Shown piece by piece: positions 1 to 5,219 of a stretch of DNA of 5,219 nt. Below the pieces are notes generated by a model. That model ran no database searches and was not told the DNA's origin. It saw nothing but the letters and a program-made list of their open reading frames with translations. Each line of letters starts with the position of its first letter. Position 1 is the stretch's first letter. A program made the position numbers and the translations under genes. Source of the stretch: Candidatus Wallbacteria bacterium (lineage in GTDB: Bacteria; Muiribacteriota; JAQTZZ01); contig JAQTZZ010000101.1 of assembly GCA_028687545.1 (NCBI GenBank), forward strand, positions 1 through 5,219, given 5' to 3'.

Positions 1-1226
1 TTGGCCTGCCATTTCTTGCGCACTTCTCCGAAGATTGGCGAGGGGATGCGGCAGTTTTCGTAAAAAAGATGGGTGCGGCCTGATTGCAGGCCGCAGTTGA
101 AAAACAGTTTGCTTTCTGTCAAAGGATGCTTGAGGGGCAGGAAGTCGATGCCAGGTGCGTTGCAATCCGAGCCAGTCCCTTCCAGGTTGATTCCTCCCCC
201 TGTATCCAGGAGAGATTTTCCATTCTGACAGCCTTTTGAATGAGGTACGCTTCCGCCGAATTTTTTTTCGCTCATGTCCGGCTTGGCGCAGTCGAAACGG
301 TTCAGGGTGGAACGGCCGGGTTGTTTGAGGTCAGTCGGTTTGCTGTGCCAGGGTTCATTGTCTGCCACAAAATTACCCTTAGGGGTAATCGGACCAGGAT
401 CGTTTTTTTCTGCCCAGCCTGGAATCAGGGAATGAGGTGAATTGGTATCCCCGGAGTGCAGATCATATTCCTTCTGTTTCCTGAAGCGTTCCCAGTCGTC
501 ATGCTGAAAATATTCGCCATACAGATCGATCAGGGCAGGCTGACCGATGGAGATTCCAAGGCTCTCCCCCAGTTTGTCGCGGAAACTGACGAACAGATGT
601 CCTCCGCGGTCGTTGAATTCAGCCTGCGGATTTCTCACTTTGGAGACCATCAGGACATATTGATTCCCCGCAGGACGCACATCTGCAACCTTGACGTCAA
701 AGCACTGGGTGATTTTCTTCTGGAAGGAGAGCGATTTACTCAGAGAACCTGCTCCCTGGTACTCGATCGTGGCAGTAATGGATAACCTGCGGGTGCGGTC
801 TCCATAACCAGTTCCCTGGTCATTGAGCAGCCTGGATTCGGACAGGGAAGCATCCAGTTTGGCTACCTTGAATTCACCTTCGTCGATGATGTTTGACCCG
901 TCGCTCTGATTCAGGCTGTCGGTCAGGTCATTCACTGCAGTGCCGAATTCCTGATCCAGATCAGTCCACTTGGAAATCATGCCTTTCGCGGCTTTGTCGG
1001 AAGCGAAAAAAGGCCTCAGCTCCAGATTCATGTGTTTTTCTACCTGGGCCAGGGTTGCCTGAATCACACCCTGAGCCAGATACAGGGCGCGCAGATGGTC
1101 TGCGCTGCGGTAGGTGAAGACATATTCCCTTGCTGCCGTGCGGTTCAGGTATAATCCGAGCATAGACAACACTAGCAGCAGGACCAGGACCACTGGAAGC
1201 ACAAAAGCGCGTTTCATTATTTTCAT
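1..1226 (-). CDS. Membrane-anchored PilX/GspK-like prepilin-type protein, 3' end cut by window edge
   Basis: This frame stays open from the start at 1226 to the left edge, giving 408 codons with no stop, so the C-terminus is missing. Residues 5-6 are Lys-Arg, followed by one hydrophobic helix (about 8-27, with FVLPVVLVLLLVLSMLG). An amphipathic stretch with RALYLAQGVIQATLAQ (about 46-61) follows. This order resembles the N-terminus of PilX/GspK-type minor pilins, where a helix is followed by an 'ALYLAEAG'-like segment. Ala7 stands where a prepilin peptidase site normally has Gly, and there is no Glu at +5, so processing is uncertain. The rest is hydrophilic and probably extracytoplasmic. Six cysteines lie at about 175, 313, 333, 355, 378 and 392, five of them in the last 100 visible residues, which suggests disulfides or metal binding. 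Start 1226 is preferred because GGA lies 5 nt upstream; 1217 (MKRAF...) is the alternative. I recognise no C-terminal domain. A role in a type IV pilus or secretion-like apparatus is an inference from the N-terminus only. Confidence 0.8.
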   Translation of the reverse strand, partial: MKIMKRAFVLPVVLVLLLVLSMLGLYLNRTAAREYVFTYRSADHLRALYLAQGVIQATLAQVEKHMNLELRPFFASDKAAKGMISKWTDLDQEFGTAVNDLTDSLNQSDGSNIIDEGEFKVAKLDASLSESRLLNDQGTGYGDRTRRLSITATIEYQGAGSLSKSLSFQKKITQCFDVKVADVRPAGNQYVLMVSKVRNPQAEFNDRGGHLFVSFRDKLGESLGISIGQPALIDLYGEYFQHDDWERFRKQKEYDLHSGDTNSPHSLIPGWAEKNDPGPITPKGNFVADNEPWHSKPTDLKQPGRSTLNRFDCAKPDMSEKKFGGSVPHSKGCQNGKSLLDTGGGINLEGTGSDCNAPGIDFLPLKHPLTESKLFFNCGLQSGRTHLFYENCRIPSPIFGEVRKKWQA

Positions 1227-1268
1227 CTGAATCCATGATAACAGAAGAACTGTCAGGCGAAAATAATA

Positions 1269-1297
1269 ATGATAAAACAACCGGATTATGGTATATT
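1269..1297 (+). promoter_or_regulatory. Candidate sigma-70-type promoter for the secreted-protein pair
   Basis: A -35-like ATGATA (1269-1274, 4/6 to consensus) and a -10-like TATATT (1292-1297, 5/6) are separated by exactly 17 bp. Transcription would start near 1304 and give a leader of about 38 nt before the GTG at 1342. This is a match by eye in an AT-rich stretch, so chance is a real alternative. Confidence 0.35.
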
Positions 1298-1323
1298 TTA
1301 TCTGATCTGAAATTATCTGTAAC
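1295..1323 (-). promoter_or_regulatory. Candidate sigma-70-type promoter for the pilin-like gene
   Basis: Read on the minus strand, GTTACA (1323-1318, 4/6 to the -35 consensus) is followed after 17 bp by TAAAAT (1300-1295, 5/6 to the -10 consensus). The leader would be about 60 nt to the start at 1226. It physically overlaps the plus-strand candidate -10 at 1292-1297, so the two divergent promoters could compete or share a regulator. This is an inference from motif spacing only. Confidence 0.35.
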
Positions 1324-1341
1324 CATTCATGGAGGTGGACT

Positions 1342-2106
1342 GTGACAAAAAGTATTTTTCTGGCGTTTCTTTTCCTTGCTTTTACTACCCTTTATGCGGA
1401 TGGTGTGGTTTCTGCGGACAGTAACAGCAAGTTCCAGGGCAAGAAAGACGGAAACGCTCCTGTTGACCTGACCAAGGCGGCAGATGATTACAGGAATGAA
1501 GGCAAAATCAATTATGCCGGTGGATTCACGCTGAAACAGCTGATCATGCAGACTTGCGCCACCAAAGATACAGCCATGAAAGCTTACCAGAAAGTGCTTA
1601 ACTATTATGAAACGATTCCCATGGATGATATGAATAAATGGGCGCGGAACGCGGCTCTGGGCCAGGCATTTAAGTATTATCCCAATTTCTTTCCCGCAGA
1701 AGGCACAACCAGGGGAGAGAAGAATATCTCGTCTAAAGACTGGGTCCCGTTTTTTGAAGATTCTGAATTGAGCGAAATCACCACTGAGGACAATCAGGAA
1801 GCGCAACCTGCAAAGGAAAAGCTCAGAGGCAAGGGCGATGAGCCAAGTGTCTGGGATCAGAACACGATCAATCCAGCAGGCGGTGTCAATGCCAGTGCAA
1901 CTACCGGAGCTGTGAAAATGCTGATTGAAAAATTTCTGTGCGAATGTCAGCAGAAGGGTGTGACTGTTGAGAATGCAGCTAAAGGCGTGGAATTTATCGT
2001 CAAAAGAGCAGGGCTTAACGGTGCTCAAAAACGTACAGTGGTCAATATGTTTTCGTCAGCTGACGATTATTCTGTGAAAGCTGTTGAAACTGCACTTGGT
2101 TTTTAG
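1342..2106 (+). CDS. Secreted protein of unknown family (254 aa, Sec signal peptide)
   Basis: The start is GTG at 1342, set by a strong Shine-Dalgarno GGAGG at 1331-1335 with a 6-nt gap. The ATG at 1329 is out of frame. Residues 1-19 form a Sec signal peptide: Lys3, a hydrophobic core, and an LYA cleavage box before Asp20. The mature protein is about 235 residues, hydrophilic, with no further membrane segment. It looks mainly helical, with a helical block near 62-110, a charged, probably disordered linear region near 142-170, and a second helical block near 187-253. Cysteines are at 72, 200 and 202, the last two as a CEC motif; pairing or metal binding is possible but unproven. There is no lipobox. 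I recognise no domain and assign no function. It is the first gene of an apparent two-gene operon and is divergent from the pilin-like gene, so a shared surface role is plausible but only inferred from position. Confidence 0.85.
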   Translation: MTKSIFLAFLFLAFTTLYADGVVSADSNSKFQGKKDGNAPVDLTKAADDYRNEGKINYAGGFTLKQLIMQTCATKDTAMKAYQKVLNYYETIPMDDMNKWARNAALGQAFKYYPNFFPAEGTTRGEKNISSKDWVPFFEDSELSEITTEDNQEAQPAKEKLRGKGDEPSVWDQNTINPAGGVNASATTGAVKMLIEKFLCECQQKGVTVENAAKGVEFIVKRAGLNGAQKRTVVNMFSSADDYSVKAVETALGF

Positions 2107-2137
2107 TTTTCCTGTGAATGAATAATAGGAGTGGAAC

Positions 2138-2851
2138 ATGCTGAAAATTCTGTTTCCCCTGTTTTTGCTGTTCTGCTTTAATGCTTATGCAGAAAAAGGT
2201 GTAGGCAAGCAGGACGGGTTCAGGGACTTCGACCTGGTCAAGGACGTGATCGAACCTCTGGCAGGAGATACCTATAATTGGGAAGAACTGCCGATCGACA
2301 AAGCCGTGGAAGTGTTGCAGACTGATTCGGACAAGGTCGTGGATTTCATCAAGCATTACAAAGTGGTCAACAATTCTCCGGAAGGACTGATCAAAATAAT
2401 GGGTCTTGAGATGGCAGTTCAGGCTAAACCATTAAAAAAAGGGCAGCCTGCCGCTAAGGGTGCCTGGGACTGGGCCGCCAGTAAATTTTCCGGCTGGCTG
2501 GACACCAAATTCAAGCCGTCGCTTGGAAGCGGGATCAATCTTGGTTCAAGCACCCCTCAAATGAAAATCCATGCCACCATTAAAGGAGCTCTTAAAGCAC
2601 AGGAATTGTCGGATCAGGCGATCCTGGACATTATCAGAGCTAATTTCGACGGTAAAGAGATCAGTAATTTTTACGCTTACGCAGACCAGCTGCCTGAATA
2701 TGAGAGTAAACTTGATCCTGCGTTCAACAGGATTGTGGATGCGCTCGGCAAAGGTGCAGACATCGGGCCTGCTGAAAATGACGGCAGGATGAGTGCCCCG
2801 CGCGGCACAGTAGAAGCAAGCAATCAGGGGACTTCAGAAGTCACCCCTTGA
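2138..2851 (+). CDS. Secreted protein of unknown family (237 aa, Sec signal peptide)
   Basis: The ATG at 2138 follows AGGAG (2127-2131) with a 6-nt gap. The gap to the previous stop is only 31 bp, so co-transcription with the gene at 1342 is likely. Residues 1-18 are a Sec signal peptide (Lys3, a hydrophobic core rich in Leu/Phe, and an AYA cleavage box before Glu19). The only cysteine, Cys13, lies in the signal core and has no proper lipobox, so a lipoprotein is unlikely. The mature part has helical segments (about 50-98 and 140-205), a Trp-containing stretch near 110-120 (W110, W112, W120) and a low-complexity polar tail after about 210 rich in Gly, Ser, Thr and Glu. I see no known domain. 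It resembles its neighbour in size, export signal and general composition, but I cannot align the two convincingly by eye, so paralogy is unproven. Confidence 0.85.
   Translation: MLKILFPLFLLFCFNAYAEKGVGKQDGFRDFDLVKDVIEPLAGDTYNWEELPIDKAVEVLQTDSDKVVDFIKHYKVVNNSPEGLIKIMGLEMAVQAKPLKKGQPAAKGAWDWAASKFSGWLDTKFKPSLGSGINLGSSTPQMKIHATIKGALKAQELSDQAILDIIRANFDGKEISNFYAYADQLPEYESKLDPAFNRIVDALGKGADIGPAENDGRMSAPRGTVEASNQGTSEVTP
2827..2847 (+). repeat. Inverted repeat just upstream of the 237-aa gene's stop codon
   Basis: GGGG (2827-2830) can pair with CCCC (2844-2847). The core GACTTC/GAAGTC (2830-2835 and 2837-2842) is a perfect 6-bp inverted repeat around one base. A practical RNA fold is GGGGACT against AGT-CA-CCCC with a 2-nt bulge and a 5-nt loop. 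It ends one base before the TTGA stop/start overlap. No T-run follows on the plus strand (an A-run does), so it does not look like an intrinsic terminator. It could affect re-initiation at the TTG, or it could be chance. Confidence 0.3.
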
Positions 2852-2973
2852 ACAAAAAAGAGAGCATTGAATATTGCCAAGTCTTGGACCAAACGCTGAT
2901 TGTCAGGCCTAACAACCCGGAACATGAAGATGAGATTCATGATTTTCAAGACATTGCACACGAACAGAAATAA
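2848..2973 (+). CDS. Possible small protein (41 aa) overlapping the upstream stop codon
   Basis: A 42-codon frame starts with TTG at 2848, which overlaps the upstream TGA as TTGA, and ends at TAA 2971-2973. The product would be a charged, acidic, soluble peptide beginning MNKKESIEYC and ending with HEQK. It has one cysteine and no membrane or signal segment. No clear Shine-Dalgarno exists; the weak AGAAG at 2836-2840 is 7 nt away. Expression would rely on translational coupling. The frame is also the -1 frame relative to the upstream gene, so the 41 codons could instead be a C-terminal extension lost through a frameshift. I see no classic slippery heptamer. There is no ATG or GTG in the frame between its upstream stop at 2779-2781 and 2848. 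Chance is a serious alternative. Confidence 0.3.
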   Translation: MNKKESIEYCQVLDQTLIVRPNNPEHEDEIHDFQDIAHEQK

Positions 2974-3018
2974 CGCAGTTCAGATGAGTTACTTCGCAAA
3001 AGTATGTCCAACCCTTCA

Positions 3019-3045
3019 AATTGGGCAGCAGTCCGCTGCTCAATT
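3019..3045. terminator. Stem-loop at convergent gene junction, possible bidirectional terminator
   Basis: AATTGGGCAGC (3019-3029) pairs with GCTGCTCAATT (3035-3045), giving an 11-bp stem with one G-U pair and a 5-nt loop (AGTCC). It lies between the end of the plus-strand secreted-protein operon and the end of the minus-strand DUF1905 gene, where a shared terminator is expected. Neither side has a good T-tract, so intrinsic termination would be weak. The G-U pair becomes a C-A mismatch in the minus-strand transcript, so the plus-strand RNA folds better. Confidence 0.45.
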
Positions 3046-3123
3046 ACTCTGATTTCCAGGGATTGCCATACTCTATCCGGATTGATTTCAAGCATTTGGG
3101 GCACATGTAAACTCATTGAGTAT

Positions 3124-3594
3124 TCATCGAGGACTTTTAATGCCTTTCAGAAGAAGTCTGATCGAGTCATCGGTTCTCCTGCTGCGGGTCTCTTCCTTTT
3201 TGGCGCAGATAATCCACTGGACGTAAGCTTTGCGGTTTGTAAAGGAGAGGCTGTCAAAGAGCTTTCTGGCTTCAGGACTGCTGCTGAGCCTTTCCATGAA
3301 AACATCAGGGATTTCAATTTCACGAGGCTGGTCGTCTCTGGTTATGACAACATGGATGGTTTCGCCAGGCTGCTTGCCGATTCTGCTCCGGATCACTTTC
3401 GTCAATCCGAGGCAGTGGCAGGCATGCCCCATTTTCGCCAGGGAACCTCGATACGCACAGCCGTCAAAAGTCGCCAGAATCTTGACCTGGCCTTTAGTGC
3501 CGAACTCTTTTTCCACATCATAGGGGAATTCAATGAAAGCGGCATCGATCTCATCGTGCTTCAGAATCACGGCATCGAATTCATAGATCGTCAT
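3124..3594 (-). CDS. DUF1905 / YdeI (OmpD-associated-like) family protein, 156 aa
   Basis: Residues 1-83 match the DUF1905 pattern as I know it: FDAVILK, then a FIEFPYDV segment (20-27), then KGQVKILATFDGCAYRGSL (34-52), a glycine/histidine stretch, LTKVIRSRIGK (64-74) and GETIHVVITRDDQPRE (77-92). The C-terminal part (about 93-150) looks like the YdeI/OmdA-type helical tail: a Leu-Phe-x-x-Leu segment, then YVQWIICAKKEETRSRR (124-140). The length is typical for this two-part arrangement. Members are cytoplasmic and often annotated as bacteriocin-protection proteins, but the biochemical role is poorly known. The start is ATG at 3594 because AGGAGG (3607-3602) lies 7 nt upstream. The TTG at 3600 is only 1 nt from that motif and is rejected. 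The gene lies 31 bp downstream of the kinase gene on the same strand, so it is probably co-transcribed from the kinase promoter. Confidence 0.88.
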   Translation of the reverse strand: MTIYEFDAVILKHDEIDAAFIEFPYDVEKEFGTKGQVKILATFDGCAYRGSLAKMGHACHCLGLTKVIRSRIGKQPGETIHVVITRDDQPREIEIPDVFMERLSSSPEARKLFDSLSFTNRKAYVQWIICAKKEETRSRRTDDSIRLLLKGIKSPR

Positions 3595-3601
3595 AAACAA
3601 G

Positions 3602-3607
3602 CCTCCT
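3602..3607 (-). promoter_or_regulatory. Ribosome binding site deciding the DUF1905 start
   Basis: The plus strand reads CCTCCT, giving a perfect AGGAGG on the minus strand. It is 7 nt from ATG 3594 but 1 nt from the upstream in-frame TTG at 3600, which fixes the shorter start. Confidence 0.8.
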
Positions 3608-3625
3608 GCAGTCCTTGATCGGGCA

Positions 3626-4417
3626 CTACACTAATGCACAGGAACCCAAGCCGTTCCTGACTTTGCCATGCAGCCATTCAGTTGTTTTCTGATCCAGGCC
3701 TTCTGAAATCCTGGCTGCACAGATCAGGATCTTCCATTTTTCCAGCTCCGGTGGCGGCTCCGGATCCTGAAAATACTCTTCAAGATATCCTGTGATCGCA
3801 TCACTGCAGAGCTGTCTGGCAGATTCATCGCTCAGGCATCCGGATTCCTCGATGAGTATGACTGTTCTCGCCACATCTGCCATCGGATTCCCTATGGAGC
3901 AATCCGTCCAATCGATGATTACAGGGCCAGGCTGCGAAACAATAATGTTGCCAGGGTGAAAATCCCCGTGGCAAAGAGACGCTCCGTGATTCAGCAGAGA
4001 CAGCATTTTCAACAGCCGAAGTTTTGACGCTCTCTCCGGAAAATCGACGGACTGGATGTTTTCAGTCAGCTTGTGGCTCAGAATGCGCAGGTTTTTGAGA
4101 TCAGTTTGTCTATGGATTTTTCTGTGCAGGTCTGCGAACTGGGATATCCATAGCTGTATGCCAGTTTCCTGCATGAGCTCAGTCATGATCTTACCGTTGA
4201 CTTTTTCGTACACAATCCCGTACCTGTCGTTTTTCACGATGATCTCATGGGGGAATGGCACAGGCAGTCCAGCTTTGTGAACCGCAAGAGTATTCCGGAA
4301 CTCTTTCTCCACTGTTGAGCGATGAAAAGTGCTGAAGTACAGTTTCAGAACACGACCTTCCGGAAGGTCGAACAGTTCAGCAGTTCTGCCTTTGGCAATG
4401 CAATCAGAGATATTCAT
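3626..4417 (-). CDS. APH/choline-kinase-fold phosphotransferase, 263 aa, substrate unknown
   Basis: This is a kinase-like small-molecule phosphotransferase of the aminoglycoside phosphotransferase (APH) enzyme family, presumably using ATP or GTP in the cytoplasm. The visible motifs are: a degenerate nucleotide loop (9-21, KGRTAELFDLPEG), the ATP lysine K25 in VLKLYF, a probable alpha-C glutamate E39, a hinge-like IVYEKVNG (68-75), the catalytic Brenner-type motif HGDFHPGNI (150-158, D152 as base and N157 for metal), and the metal-binding IIDWTD (167-172, D169). A conserved-looking GNPMADVART (176-185) follows. All key residues are present, so the enzyme is probably active. The length is at the short end for the family. 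The substrate cannot be read from sequence: sugar, choline, amino-alcohol and antibiotic kinases share these motifs, and a resistance role should not be assumed. The ATG at 4417 has only a weak GAG upstream in an A-rich leader. The downstream DUF1905 gene is 31 bp away in the same direction. Confidence 0.88.
   Translation of the reverse strand: MNISDCIAKGRTAELFDLPEGRVLKLYFSTFHRSTVEKEFRNTLAVHKAGLPVPFPHEIIVKNDRYGIVYEKVNGKIMTELMQETGIQLWISQFADLHRKIHRQTDLKNLRILSHKLTENIQSVDFPERASKLRLLKMLSLLNHGASLCHGDFHPGNIIVSQPGPVIIDWTDCSIGNPMADVARTVILIEESGCLSDESARQLCSDAITGYLEEYFQDPEPPPELEKWKILICAARISEGLDQKTTEWLHGKVRNGLGSCALV
4353..4370. repeat. Perfect 18-bp palindrome inside the 5' end of the kinase gene
   Basis: CGACCTTCC followed directly by GGAAGGTCG is a perfect inverted repeat with no spacer. 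It covers codons for the D-L-P-E-G-R stretch (residues 17-22) of the kinase. It could be a binding site for a dimeric protein or a cruciform-prone site, or simply a result of codon choice. No function is shown. Confidence 0.4.
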
Positions 4418-4556
4418 CTTTTTTTTCTCAACAATATATTATCCGGCTTTCCTGACCAAGCTTCTAACACAGTTGAACAGCTCCAGCCCGATCTCTGTCT
4501 GAGCATACAATTTGCTTTTTCATTTGACTGAATCCTTTTGTGAAGGTCTTGAAAGA
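4418..4556. promoter_or_regulatory. Divergent intergenic region between kinase and membrane-protein genes
   Basis: This 139-bp gap must hold the promoters for both outward genes. On the plus strand TACAAT (4506-4511) is a 5/6 -10 match but has no good -35 at 16-18 bp. On the minus strand TATATT (4438-4433) with TTGGTC (4459-4454) has a short 15-bp spacer and would leave a very short leader. An A-rich run (4418-4426 on the minus strand) precedes the kinase start. The individual assignments are weak; only the expectation of promoters here is firm. Confidence 0.3.
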
Positions 4557-5219
4557 ATGATAACAGAAAACATGGACAGGAGATGTCAACTTTGCAAGAG
4601 GCTTATTGAACAACCTGCCGTGAACTGGCATACTACAGTCATGAATACTGCAGATAAAAAAGACCGGATATCTCAGACATGCCTGGACTCACCCCAATCT
4701 CTGAGCAGGGATTTCGTGGCGAGGCTGGCGCAGGACCAGATCGAGGAAACGATGCGGCTGTCAAGAACCGAAGCCGAGCTGCTGATCGGACGCTATCGTA
4801 TCGGAATCGCTGCGGCCATGTGTGTGCTGAGTGTTGCCATGACTGTGTCAGGCGTCATGGACAGCTGGGGACCTGCTTTATTCTGGACCGCAGTCGTCGT
4901 CTGTGCCCTCGGAATAATGCTTGGAATCCGGCGGTTTGGGGCTCCGGAATGGCTGAGCATGACTGCGCTTACGATTGACCTTGCATTCCCCACAGCATAT
5001 TTCACGCTCACAGCCCTGACATTTTCCGGAACGATGTCCGAGTCTGACTCCCGCTGGTTCATCTATCTTTCGCCGACATTATTACTTTTCTTTCTTAGTG
5101 TGAATACCCTGCGCACCAGCAGGGCCACAGCTGTCTACGGATCTCTTCTGGCGATGGTCCTGTTCCTGTGGGAGACGATTGCCCTGACAGGCAGGCATCC
5201 TGCGCAATTCGTAGTCTGT
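4557..5219 (+). CDS. Multi-pass membrane protein, N-terminal part (cut by right edge), possible sensor
   Basis: The frame is open from ATG 4557 to the window end (221 codons, no stop), so the C-terminus is missing. A cytoplasmic-looking, charged N-terminus of about 80 residues includes CQLC (10-13) and a helical region (about 50-80). Five hydrophobic helices follow at about 82-101, 106-124, 133-156, 167-185 and 191-211, with short loops; a sixth may start at the edge. Arg-rich junctions before helix 1 and after helix 2 suggest a cytoplasmic N-terminus. The pattern resembles the membrane domains found before cyclase, GGDEF or kinase outputs, but no catalytic domain is visible, so this is only an analogy. 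Start choice: 4557 has GAAGG 10 nt upstream. ATG 4572 and ATG 4641 are alternatives; the last lacks a Shine-Dalgarno and would remove the CxxC. It is divergent from the kinase gene and no functional link is evident. Confidence 0.75.
   Translation, partial: MITENMDRRCQLCKRLIEQPAVNWHTTVMNTADKKDRISQTCLDSPQSLSRDFVARLAQDQIEETMRLSRTEAELLIGRYRIGIAAAMCVLSVAMTVSGVMDSWGPALFWTAVVVCALGIMLGIRRFGAPEWLSMTALTIDLAFPTAYFTLTALTFSGTMSESDSRWFIYLSPTLLLFFLSVNTLRTSRATAVYGSLLAMVLFLWETIALTGRHPAQFVVC

Noticed and set aside
456-785. 109-aa plus-strand open frame within the left gene
   Set aside because: It is antisense to the continuous 408-codon pilin-like frame and has no convincing ribosome site or motif.
961-1326. 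121-aa minus-strand frame overlapping the start of the pilin-like gene
   Set aside because: It is a different reading frame on the same strand. The frame starting at 1226 has the hydrophobic helix and LYLAQG motif and stays open to the window edge.
1327-2028. 233-aa minus-strand open frame opposite the first secreted-protein gene
   Set aside because: It lies almost wholly antisense to a frame with a strong ribosome site and a clean signal peptide. Its own product is Cys/His/Phe/Ile-rich without recognisable motifs.
3035-3101. Short minus-strand frame starting MCPKC (possible zinc ribbon)
   Set aside because: It has only about 20 codons, a single CxxC, no second metal pair and no ribosome site; chance is the simplest explanation.
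3541-3580. Repeated GGCATCGA about 30 bp apart in the DUF1905 gene
   Set aside because: The two copies encode similar but unremarkable residues, are only eight bases long, and have no further copies nearby.
3004-3618. 204-aa plus-strand open frame opposite the DUF1905 gene
   Set aside because: The minus strand carries a recognisable DUF1905/YdeI protein with a perfect AGGAGG. The plus-strand frame has no motif and is the antisense shadow.
4793-5062. 89-aa minus-strand frame opposite the membrane-protein gene
   Set aside because: It is antisense to a continuous open frame with clear membrane helices and shows no motif of its own.

Overview
The window is bacterial: genes are tightly packed, Shine-Dalgarno motifs precede most starts, and there are Sec signal peptides and a prepilin-like N-terminus. 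By eye the G+C is near 50% with AT-rich promoter gaps. The secreted-protein and pilin-like content suggests an uncultured, probably diderm bacterium. I cannot place it in a phylum, and several genes match no family I recognise.

Left part (1-2973): a divergent locus. A long open frame on the minus strand runs off the left edge (1-1226). It encodes an exported, membrane-anchored protein with a PilX/GspK-like N-terminus and a cysteine-containing C-terminal half. It has no stop within the window. Across a 115-bp gap with overlapping candidate promoters, two plus-strand genes (1342-2106 and 2138-2851) encode small secreted proteins of unknown family. They are 31 bp apart and form an apparent operon. 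A possible 41-codon reading frame (2848-2973) overlaps the second stop in a TTGA arrangement.

Middle (2974-4417): a convergent junction carries an 11-bp stem-loop (3019-3045). Beyond it is a minus-strand two-gene operon: an APH/choline-kinase-fold phosphotransferase (4417-3626), then a DUF1905/YdeI-type protein (3594-3124), 31 bp apart.

Right part (4418-5219): a divergent gap leads to a plus-strand gene for a multi-pass membrane protein (from about 4557). It is cut by the right edge after at least five predicted membrane helices. This may be the sensory part of a signalling protein, but its output domain is outside the window.

The genes do not assemble into one recognisable pathway. The divergent pilin-like and secreted cluster is the least explained part. 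The kinase-DUF1905 pair looks like ordinary accessory metabolism or protection genes. No rRNA, tRNA, CRISPR array, transposase or IS ends were seen.
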